Positions 30,147 to 37,000 of a stretch of DNA of 37,000 nucleotides are shown here, piece after piece. The notes under the pieces are model-generated. The model ran no database searches. It had not been told where the DNA came from and was given only the letters and a program-made list of their open reading frames with translations. Positions within the stretch are counted from its first letter, which is position 1. Every line of letters begins with the position of its first letter. The stretch spans positions 1 to 37,000 of the forward strand of contig DALTWG010000009.1 in the NCBI GenBank assembly GCA_029987245.1, given 5' to 3'. Source of the DNA: Methanocorpusculum sp. (lineage in GTDB: Archaea > Halobacteriota > Methanomicrobia > Methanomicrobiales > Methanocorpusculaceae). Made by a program: the position numbers and the translations under genes.

Positions 30147-30832
30147 ATCTGGTCACCCTCATTATTGCCGTATCCGGGAATACGGACTTTGACTTCTATT
30201 TTCTGAATCAAAAACATTCCTGCATAGTTGAGCAGAATGAAAATTACCGCACAGGTAAGATATAAAATCATGGCGTCCCCTGTTGCTGCAACCCGGTAGC
30301 CTGTCCTTGTCAGCAGTTCGGTAACGCCGATTGCCGATGCGATCGCCGAGTCGGTTAAAAGCACCGGATACTCGTTTGCCCAGGAGGGCAGCGCAATGCG
30401 CAGCGCCTGGGGAATGATAATGCTTTTAATCGCCTGAAACCGCGTCATGCCAAGAGAACGCGCTGCAAGCATCTGGCCGTCTGATATCGACTGAATGGCG
30501 CCGCGGAATATCTGCGACTGATAGGCGGCGCTGCGCATTCCCAAAACAACGAACGCTATAATAAATGACGGGGTTCCGGAAAGACCCAGCATTGGGAAGA
30601 ATGCGAAGTAGAACAAAAACAACAGGACCAGATTCGGCAGTCCGCGGAAGAACCAGACATAGACATGCACCAGCCCGCGCAAAGGTGCGGGGCCGTAGAC
30701 CTGTGCGATGGTCAGAATCATGCCAAGCACAAAACCCAAAAGAAGCGACAGGCCGACGAGTTCGAGTGTTACCACTAATCCGCCCATCAGATAGCCGAGT
30801 GCATCAATTGCTGTGCCGAATGATTCAAACAT
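30143..30832 (-). CDS. Polar amino-acid ABC transporter permease (second subunit)
   Basis: 229 residues, integral membrane. Evidence is the family opening GLVVTLELVGLSLLLGFVLG, the FFRGLPNLVLLFLFYFAFFP segment, and the EAA loop ARSLGMTRFQAIKSIIIPQA. It is the first gene of the operon, with a TATA box at 30859-30866. The permease-ATPase-permease set lacks a solute-binding protein here, so one must be supplied from elsewhere. Confidence 0.93.
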   Translation of the reverse strand: MFESFGTAIDALGYLMGGLVVTLELVGLSLLLGFVLGMILTIAQVYGPAPLRGLVHVYVWFFRGLPNLVLLFLFYFAFFPMLGLSGTPSFIIAFVVLGMRSAAYQSQIFRGAIQSISDGQMLAARSLGMTRFQAIKSIIIPQALRIALPSWANEYPVLLTDSAIASAIGVTELLTRTGYRVAATGDAMILYLTCAVIFILLNYAGMFLIQKIEVKVRIPGYGNNEGDQI

Positions 30833-30858
30833 GAACTACTTATGTATTGTACTTGCAG

Positions 30859-30866
30859 ATTATAAA
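30859..30866 (-). promoter_or_regulatory. TATA box of the amino-acid ABC operon
   Basis: The minus strand reads TTTATAAT, centred about 30 bases before ATG 30832, in the short gap after the DUF4011 gene. The ABC operon is therefore transcribed independently. Confidence 0.55.
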
Positions 30867-30875
30867 AAGGGGCGG

Positions 30876-33800
30876 TTAGCTGTCCACTGAACAGATGCCG
30901 TGGGCAAGGTGGATTTCGCCTGATTCAATGCACGCATTAACGCCGTCTTTGATGCGCTCCTTGTTCACCGCGGTCGCTTTAAATCCGAGAATAAGACACG
31001 TCTGGCGGATTAAATCATCTTTGGGTGTTGCATACTGTTTTGCAAGAAGCAGTTTTGCAGCGGCGCCGATTTCTGTCAGTGACACATTGGAAATGGTCCA
31101 CTTTGCCGGGTGCTCGCGCGGGGTTACCGCCATGCCCGGGACCGCGTAGAAGCCTTCTATGTCGCGCACCAGGCGGACGCCGTTCACCTCGTCTTCGGCC
31201 AGCGACACAATCCGGTTTTTAATCTGTGCGGTCATGCGCGAGGCGGAGCCAAGCTCTTTTACGCGGGCAAAGAGCATTTCTTCTGATATCGGCTGCTCCA
31301 CGGAGACGATTTCAACGATGCCGGTGGAAAGCGCGGTGTCCGGAATAGAGGAGAACTGGTGGTAGCGTGTCAGGACAGATTCTTTACAGACCACGTAGGG
31401 CGCAAGCGAAATACGGGTATAAGATGCAGCCGGGCGCGGCTCTGTCTCCTCTTCCCCGCCGTCGCCCGCGCTTCTTTGCGAAGACGCGGCCGCGCTCTTT
31501 TGCGCGGCCCTGGACGCGGGCTTTTCTTTTGTTTCCGCGCCTTCCGCGCCATCTGACTCTTCCGCCTCGAATTTCGCCGGCGCGGGCAGTTCCTCCTCTT
31601 TTTTCGCCCGCGGCTTTGTCTTGCACTCCTCGAGGAAATCAAGAAGCACCTTTGTGCAGGAAACCGGATGCTGGAACCACTCAGCCGACCAGACGCGAAT
31701 CAGATTCCAGCCAAGGCCCTTTAATATCTGCATCCGCAGCCGGTCGCGGTCGCGCGTGACCTCAGACGACCAGTAAAACGGCCCGTCGCATAAAATGCCC
31801 GCCATATAGGTGCCCGGCTGTGCCGGATGTGCGATTGCAAGGTCGATTCTAAAGCCTGCGCAGCCGAGATTGCGCGCTACCGTGTAACCATGGTCTTCGA
31901 GCATGCGCTGCACCGTGTTTGCAAACAGACTTGAAGCGTCATTGAGCGCCGCCGTCTCGGCTGCGTCTGCGTCTCTGAACTCCGCATAGGTAAGGAAATG
32001 CGAAAGCGCGGCAACACCTGACGAGGTTTCATGGTCAACCGGGAGTTCCGCGCCGCGGAAGTTGCAAAAGACCACACACCGCTCGCGGGCGCGGGTGATA
32101 ATGACATTGAGCCGGCGTTCCCCGCCGGTCTGGTTCAGCGGACCGAAATTGCGTGAGAGACGGTGATTTTCATCAAATCCGTAGCCGATGCTGATTAAAA
32201 TTGTGTCGCGTTCGTCGCCCTGCACCGTTTCCAGATTCTTGACAAAGAAATTCTCGCCGTTTGCGGGGCGCATGAGCATTTCCACATCCGGATTCGTGCG
32301 CAAAAGCACATCAACCTCGCGCCGCACCGCTTCCTGCTGTTTTGTCGAGAAGGTGGCGACACCTAAGGTTTTTGTCGGATATCTGCGGTAATATGCAATG
32401 ACCGCCTGCGCGACCGCGCGGGCTTCGCCTTTATTTGCCCCGGATTTGCCGCGTTCGTAGACTGCGTCCGGCAGATAAACAAAGGAGAGACCTAAATCAG
32501 GGGTTTCGTGCTCCGGCGAGGGGAAGACCATCAGGCTGTTGTCATAAAACTCCTCGTTTGAGACGGCAATCAGCGATTCATGCCGCGAACGGTAGTGCCA
32601 GCGAAGCCGCCGCGTCGGGTAACTCTGTTTGCAGACATGCAGGAGACTCTCCATATCGGTAACCGAGGCAACTGATTCCTCCTCCTCCTCCTCGTCGCCG
32701 CCTGCAATCTCATCGAAGAACGTAGTCGGCGGAAGCTGGCGCGAGTCGCCCATGACAACTAACTGTCTGCCCCGCATAAGCGCGCCTAACGCGTCTTCGG
32801 GCTTGACCTGCGAGGCTTCATCGAAGATGATAATGTCAAACTGCACCGAGCGCGGGTCAAGATACTGCGCAACGGAAAGCGGGCTCATCATGAAGCAGGG
32901 CTTGATTTTCTGAATCAGGCTTCCGGATTTGGTCATGAGCATGCGAATCGACATATGGCCGCGCTTGCGGTTGAATTCGCCTGTTAAGACACCCATCTCG
33001 GATTCGCGCGAGGAACCTGTTACCATGTCAGGCAGATTTTTGTCCAGAATCTGCACAATGCGCCGCGCATTTTCCCGGATGGCAAGCCTGTCTGCCTCAG
33101 CAAACGCCTCGATTTTCTGTTCGTGCGGAATCTGCGAGAATTTTGCCAGGACCGGGCGCGCGGCGTAAGCCTCGCGCAGAACCGAGTCTGCGTAGGCTGT
33201 CAGATACGCCGGAATCAGGGATTCGCCGGTGATTTTGTCCGCGAAGAGTAATTCAACCAGAGGCGCGGCGCTGGTCTTTTGCACGGCATCGATAAAGTTC
33301 TGCAGCTGACTCCAGGAAACCAGCCGGTCTATATCGGTAATCCATTCGTCGGCGAGTTTGCGCGCCTGCGCAAACGTGAGGTCCGCTTCTTCAGGTATGC
33401 CTAAGCGCGCAAAGAGTTTTGCGCGTGCTTCGGCGTGAGCCGCAACGGAGTGCTCCAGTACGCCGAAAAGCGAATTCAGGTCCATCGCGCTGATTTTTCC
33501 GGTGCCGATTAAATCAATCGTGTTGACGGAAATAAATCCTTCGCCGATTAAAGTAAGGAGATTTTGCACCCATGTCTTGTATTCGCGCAGTTTTTCGGGC
33601 TCTGTGTCGGTGCCTTTCCAGAGTTTGCCAAACAGGGCTGCATATCTGTCCTCGTCTTTTGCAAACATCTCGGCGTCTGAAAGATAGGTTCTTGCCTCTT
33701 TTAAGTCGTCAAGGATGGTAATGTCGTCAGGCACCCGTTTTACATAATACGACGTAATTTCCGATTTTACCTTCTTGTAGTCGGCGGAAAACATCTTTGC

Positions 33801-35672
33801 AAACCGGCCTTTTTCAGCAACCGCAAGGAACGAGGAAAACAGCTCTCCCGGCCCGCGGGAAAAGAGTTCCGGCGTGAATTTTGCAAGGACCGCATTTTTG
33901 CGGGCAATGATTTTTTCAAGCGCTGTAATCAGCCGGTTGATTTCATCGTCATTGCGCCATAAGGGGTTTTGCAAAATATCTGATGTGGCGGTATATGTTC
34001 CCGTCAGGCAGCGGCAGGTTTCAATCGTTGCAGAAATCTCTGTTTCGCTGCGCGGGGCGGGAATGTCGGCTAAATCAGACATCCGGCGCATAACCGTCTG
34101 CAGCGCTTCAATCTGCTTCTGGTACTCCTGTGCCATGGCAAGAATCTCCTCGCGGTCGCTTGGCATCAGCATGCCGGGCTTTGTGCCCGCCCACGGATGC
34201 ATGGAAACCGTTTCCCCCGGTAAAAGAAGGGTGTTGAGAAATGCCGCGAGGTCGGTTAAGGCGTCGATTGCCGCCTTGTACTCTTCCGGCGTGATTTGCG
34301 CGGCGTTTTCCAGATTCATCCGCGGAAGGCGGCAGGTTTCACGTCCCGGCGCGTCTTCGAATTCATAGCGGTACTGCTCGCGGATACCGTATAAATCATA
34401 CGGTGTAAACCCGCAGGCGCCTACAGGCTCTTTGAGCGCCTCGCAGTAACCGGACAAATCCCCGCGCAATCCGTCGATTTTTGCGTAATTGTCCTCGTTT
34501 CCGGACGGCATCTCGCTTGCGTGCTGCACGCAGCGTTCAAGTTCTCTTACAAACTCGGTTTTGCGGGCATTCTGGCTGTGGAGTTCCAGCGTGAAGCGCG
34601 AAAGACCGGCGACATCAAGCCGGCGCTTGACCACTTCAAGTGCCGCCATTTTTTCCGAGACGAAAAGCACCGTTTTGCCGCAGGCAAGCATTTCCGCAAT
34701 CATATTGGCGATTGTCTGGCTTTTGCCGGTTCCGGGCGGGCCTTCGACGACAAGGTTTTTGCCCGCTTTTGCCTCTTCGATAACCGCCATCTGGGAAGAG
34801 TCGGCGTCTAAAATATTGTAGGACTCGCGTGCTTTCAGGCGCGCATCCAGCTTGTTTTCATCGATTATTTCGGCGTCGGCTGCCGGTTCTGGATTAAAGA
34901 GATTTTTAATCAGCGGATTGGACTCGATTTCAAAGGAGCCGCCCCAGCTTTCCGGGTCAAGGTCTTTGAACATGACGAATTTTCTGAAACTGAACAAATC
35001 CAGGGCGATATCCGGGACAAATTCCCAGTTCCGGTGGGCAACCGCTTTGCTTACGGCATCAAAATAGGCGTCCAGTTCCGCGGGGCTGTCCGGGTGTCCG
35101 AGGTCGGGAAGCGTGATATTTTCGCCGGCGAGCTTGGCAATAAGGGATAAGGATATTTCCGGGTCGTCGCCGGTCCACTTCAGCGTGTAATTGTCCTTGA
35201 CTTTTTCGCGCTCAAGGGTGACCGGAATCATCAAAAGGGGCGCGCGATAGGCTTTGCTCTGATGCGCCATGTCCTTCCAGCCCACAAAGCCTAAGGCGAG
35301 GTATAATACGGCGTATCCCTGCTCTTCGATTACGGTTCTGCTTTTGCTTTGGAGTGTATACAGGCGTTTTCGCAGGTCGATATCAGTGTAGGGGGTTTCC
35401 AAAAGCAGGTCAGTCTGGTGCGCGCTGGTGATAAAAGTCGGGTATTTCCAGATATTTTTTTCTTCCGCGCCGGCGCTTTTGTCTTTTTGCGCCGGGTGGA
35501 ATTTCATGCCTTTTTCATCAAGAACAAGGGTTTTGTAGACCTGTGAGGGGATTTCTGTGATAATTTCTATTGTCCGGGCGGTTGACGGTTTGTAATTGAG
35601 GAGGTTATTTTTGAGCGAGAGGTCTAAAAGCCGCTCGCGAAATTCATTGAGTTCCGGTATTCCCTGTGCCAT
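30876..35672 (-). CDS. DUF4011/SF1-helicase/Vsr-like nuclease/DUF3320 protein (putative antiphage defence)
   Basis: 1598 residues, cytosolic. The N-terminus (RERLLDLSLKNNLLNYKP) is DUF4011. A superfamily 1 (UPF1-like) helicase follows: Walker A EGPPGTGKSQT (about 309-319), Walker B IIIFDEASQ (about 950), then GDSRQLPPT, WHYRSRHESL, VQGDERDTILIS and VIITRARERC. About 1270-1335 is a Vsr/MTES-type endonuclease-like domain (RIDLAIAHP, GILCDGPFYWSS, LKGLGWNLIRVWSAEWF). A charged Lys/Glu/Ala linker (~1350-1425) leads to DUF3320 (~1455-1520). To my recollection this architecture matches a single-gene system (Hhe) reported as antiviral in E. coli; a defence role here is inference. Motifs look intact. 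Start is at the family motif; the next Met would remove it. It is divergent from the YhcG nuclease. Confidence 0.9.
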   Translation of the reverse strand: MAQGIPELNEFRERLLDLSLKNNLLNYKPSTARTIEIITEIPSQVYKTLVLDEKGMKFHPAQKDKSAGAEEKNIWKYPTFITSAHQTDLLLETPYTDIDLRKRLYTLQSKSRTVIEEQGYAVLYLALGFVGWKDMAHQSKAYRAPLLMIPVTLEREKVKDNYTLKWTGDDPEISLSLIAKLAGENITLPDLGHPDSPAELDAYFDAVSKAVAHRNWEFVPDIALDLFSFRKFVMFKDLDPESWGGSFEIESNPLIKNLFNPEPAADAEIIDENKLDARLKARESYNILDADSSQMAVIEEAKAGKNLVVEGPPGTGKSQTIANMIAEMLACGKTVLFVSEKMAALEVVKRRLDVAGLSRFTLELHSQNARKTEFVRELERCVQHASEMPSGNEDNYAKIDGLRGDLSGYCEALKEPVGACGFTPYDLYGIREQYRYEFEDAPGRETCRLPRMNLENAAQITPEEYKAAIDALTDLAAFLNTLLLPGETVSMHPWAGTKPGMLMPSDREEILAMAQEYQKQIEALQTVMRRMSDLADIPAPRSETEISATIETCRCLTGTYTATSDILQNPLWRNDDEINRLITALEKIIARKNAVLAKFTPELFSRGPGELFSSFLAVAEKGRFAKMFSADYKKVKSEITSYYVKRVPDDITILDDLKEARTYLSDAEMFAKDEDRYAALFGKLWKGTDTEPEKLREYKTWVQNLLTLIGEGFISVNTIDLIGTGKISAMDLNSLFGVLEHSVAAHAEARAKLFARLGIPEEADLTFAQARKLADEWITDIDRLVSWSQLQNFIDAVQKTSAAPLVELLFADKITGESLIPAYLTAYADSVLREAYAARPVLAKFSQIPHEQKIEAFAEADRLAIRENARRIVQILDKNLPDMVTGSSRESEMGVLTGEFNRKRGHMSIRMLMTKSGSLIQKIKPCFMMSPLSVAQYLDPRSVQFDIIIFDEASQVKPEDALGALMRGRQLVVMGDSRQLPPTTFFDEIAGGDEEEEEESVASVTDMESLLHVCKQSYPTRRLRWHYRSRHESLIAVSNEEFYDNSLMVFPSPEHETPDLGLSFVYLPDAVYERGKSGANKGEARAVAQAVIAYYRRYPTKTLGVATFSTKQQEAVRREVDVLLRTNPDVEMLMRPANGENFFVKNLETVQGDERDTILISIGYGFDENHRLSRNFGPLNQTGGERRLNVIITRARERCVVFCNFRGAELPVDHETSSGVAALSHFLTYAEFRDADAAETAALNDASSLFANTVQRMLEDHGYTVARNLGCAGFRIDLAIAHPAQPGTYMAGILCDGPFYWSSEVTRDRDRLRMQILKGLGWNLIRVWSAEWFQHPVSCTKVLLDFLEECKTKPRAKKEEELPAPAKFEAEESDGAEGAETKEKPASRAAQKSAAASSQRSAGDGGEEETEPRPAASYTRISLAPYVVCKESVLTRYHQFSSIPDTALSTGIVEIVSVEQPISEEMLFARVKELGSASRMTAQIKNRIVSLAEDEVNGVRLVRDIEGFYAVPGMAVTPREHPAKWTISNVSLTEIGAAAKLLLAKQYATPKDDLIRQTCLILGFKATAVNKERIKDGVNACIESGEIHLAHGICSVDS

Positions 35673-35799
35673 TGATTATTATATAGGTTGGAGAGTGGTA
35701 TATCTTTTTGCAAGGAGTGGGGCCGAAATCCCGAATTACATAAAGACGAAATATGCATACAACAAAAAATATTCTCGGATAAAACAAATATATCTGCAT

Positions 35800-36879
35800 A
35801 TGACAGAATACCCCGTACTTCGAACAGATTTTCTTTCCCGGATACACACCCTTCTCCAAAATGCCCGGCAAACTGTAAAAACAGCAGTAAATACTGCCAT
35901 GGTTTACACATACTATGAAATCGGACGATTGATTGTAGAAGAAGAACAAAACGGGAATTCCCGGGCTGAATACGGGAAATATATCATACAACAGTTATCC
36001 AGGGAACTTACCGGAGAATACGGCAAAGGCTATTCCATAACTAACCTCAAACAAATGCGGCAGTTCTACACTGTTTACTCACAAACCCAAATTGGTCAGA
36101 CACTTTCTGACCAATTCAAAACAGGACAAACTATTGATAAAAATTCACCTCAGCAAGCCATAAATTCCTCTGAGCCGCAAAAATTCTGTCTGAGCTGGTC
36201 GCACTACCTCTTTCTTATGCGAATACAAAACAGCGGTGAACGACAATATTATGAAATAGAATCATACAAAAACGACTGGAGTTTGAATGAACTAAAACGC
36301 CAGTATAACAGCTCTCTTTATGAACGCCTCTCTCTTAGTAAAAACAAGGAAGAAATCATGCGTCTTGCGTCTGTTGGTCAGATAATAGAAACACCGCGGG
36401 ATATCGTTAAAGACCCGTACGTCCTTGAATTTCTCGGACTGCCGGAACTGCCGCAATATTCCGAAACCGAACTGGAAAACCGGATTATCACACATCTTCA
36501 GAATTTTCTGCTTGAACTTGGAAAAGGATTTACCTTTGTCGGAAGACAGGTACGTTTCACCTTTGACGAAGATCATTACAAGGTTGATCTTGTATTTTTC
36601 AACCGCATCCTGAAATGTTTTGTTCTCTTTGATTTAAAAATCGGTGAATTAAAACATCAGGACATTGGACAGATGCAAATGTATGTTCATTATTATGACC
36701 GTTGTGTAAAATTACCTGAGGAAAATCCAACAATTGGTATAATACTTTGCAAAGACAAAAAACAATCAATGGTTGAAATGACACTGCCGGAAAATAATAC
36801 ACAGATATTTGCGAGTAAATATGAAACCGTGCTGCCAAGTAAAGAAGAATTTAGAAAATTACTGCAAAGCCAGGATTAA
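35800..36879 (+). CDS. YhcG-type PD-(D/E)XK nuclease (DUF1016)
   Basis: 359 residues from ATG 35800, the usual YhcG length; an upstream extension to 35596 would run into the helicase start. The N-terminal DUF1016 helical domain has NTAMVYTYYEIGRLIVEEEQ, YGKGYSITNLKQMRQFY and LSWSHYLFLMRI. The C-terminal nuclease has DEDHYKVDLVFF and FVLFDLKIGEL (D..DxK in place of the common ExK) and MQMYVHYYDR. These proteins often accompany restriction-modification and other defence genes; they are thought to cleave DNA. The gene is clearly more AT-rich than its neighbours and uses many AAA/GAA codons, a sign of recent transfer. It is divergent from the DUF4011 helicase across 127 bases. Confidence 0.92.
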   Translation: MTEYPVLRTDFLSRIHTLLQNARQTVKTAVNTAMVYTYYEIGRLIVEEEQNGNSRAEYGKYIIQQLSRELTGEYGKGYSITNLKQMRQFYTVYSQTQIGQTLSDQFKTGQTIDKNSPQQAINSSEPQKFCLSWSHYLFLMRIQNSGERQYYEIESYKNDWSLNELKRQYNSSLYERLSLSKNKEEIMRLASVGQIIETPRDIVKDPYVLEFLGLPELPQYSETELENRIITHLQNFLLELGKGFTFVGRQVRFTFDEDHYKVDLVFFNRILKCFVLFDLKIGELKHQDIGQMQMYVHYYDRCVKLPEENPTIGIILCKDKKQSMVEMTLPENNTQIFASKYETVLPSKEEFRKLLQSQD

Positions 36880-36939
36880 AACTGCATCACAGAAAATCAA
36901 CTGGTTTGCATTTTATAATTCCCTAATACGCTTTTTGTC

Positions 36940-37000
36940 TTATTTTCTCTTACGCAGACAAAATACCCCTGCAGCAGCAGCCCCCGCAATTACCCCGAAC
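36940..37000 (-). CDS. C-terminal membrane anchor of a surface protein (partial)
   Basis: Only the last 20 codons are in the window. They read FGVIAGAAAAGVFCLRKRK then TAA: a short hydrophobic, glycine/alanine-rich helix followed by basic residues. This is the usual tail of archaeal surface proteins anchored by a C-terminal segment (sorting-signal-like). The body of the gene lies to the right and its identity cannot be told. Confidence 0.55.
   Translation of the reverse strand, partial: FGVIAGAAAAGVFCLRKRK

Noticed and set aside
35596..35799. Upstream extension of the YhcG protein
   Set aside because: It would overlap the start of the divergent DUF4011 gene; DUF1016 similarity begins just after ATG 35800.
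1..37000. CRISPR arrays, transposases, integrases, rRNA genes, replication origin
   Set aside because: No regularly spaced repeats, DDE/HUH/tyrosine-recombinase motifs, rRNA-like blocks or ORB-type repeats were seen.

Overview
The window reads as a gene-dense piece of a methanogenic archaeon's chromosome, most likely from the Methanomicrobiales and possibly Methanocorpusculum. That placement is inferred from gene content and moderate GC. Archaeal and methanogen markers are an archaeal-type DnaG primase, a family-B DNA polymerase, the methanofuran enzyme MfnA, an FmdE-family protein, a coenzyme-F420-oxidase-type flavodiiron protein with rubredoxin, an archaeal type IV pilin, hydrogenase maturation genes hypC-hypA-hypE, and TATA boxes about 25-30 bases before many start codons. 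Several genes encode lipoproteins with an AGC-type lipobox.

Layout, left to right. 1-5.1 kb: a YchF-like GTPase (-), an M13 metallopeptidase lipoprotein (+), a broken acyltransferase-3 gene with a C7 tract (+), and a DUF3089 alpha/beta-hydrolase lipoprotein (-). 5.2-7.7 kb: cardiolipin synthase (+), a PHP phosphoesterase (-) and tRNA-Ala(CGC) (-). 7.8-11.5 kb: ppsA, mfnA and a small cysteine-rich DGC-like protein, co-directional and tightly packed. 11.6-12.9 kb: rubredoxin plus flavodiiron protein (-), an oxygen-detoxifying pair. 13.2-17.2 kb: a HicBA-like toxin-antitoxin pair, then polB and mdh, which overlap by ATGA (all -). 17.3-19.6 kb: a disordered zinc-ribbon protein, a lipoprotein with a duplicated beta domain, and an FmdE-family protein (all +). 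19.6-24.3 kb (-): a large TPR protein, a secreted beta-domain protein, dnaG and a pilin. 24.5-27.4 kb (-): hypC-hypA-hypE-pyrC, almost gapless. 27.5-28.3 kb (+): a lipoprotein with two chagasin-like cysteine-protease-inhibitor domains. 28.6-30.8 kb (-): a polar amino-acid ABC transporter (permease, ATPase, permease) with no binding protein in view. 30.9-36.9 kb: a 1598-residue DUF4011/helicase/Vsr-like/DUF3320 protein (-) divergent from an AT-rich YhcG-type PD-(D/E)XK nuclease (+). This is a likely defence locus. The right edge holds the C-terminal membrane anchor of a surface protein (-).

How the genes fit together: central carbon metabolism (ppsA, mdh), C1-cofactor synthesis (mfnA), hydrogenase assembly (hyp), oxygen tolerance (rubredoxin/flavodiiron) and replication (polB, dnaG) are interleaved with an envelope set of lipoproteins, a peptidase and a protease inhibitor. 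The right-hand end looks like a defence island. The least explained parts are the DUF4011/YhcG divergent pair, the DGC-like gene overlapping mfnA, the beta-domain and chagasin lipoproteins, the decayed or phase-variable acyltransferase, and a perfect 13-bp inverted repeat at 13058-13091. No CRISPR array, insertion sequence, rRNA gene or replication origin was recognised.
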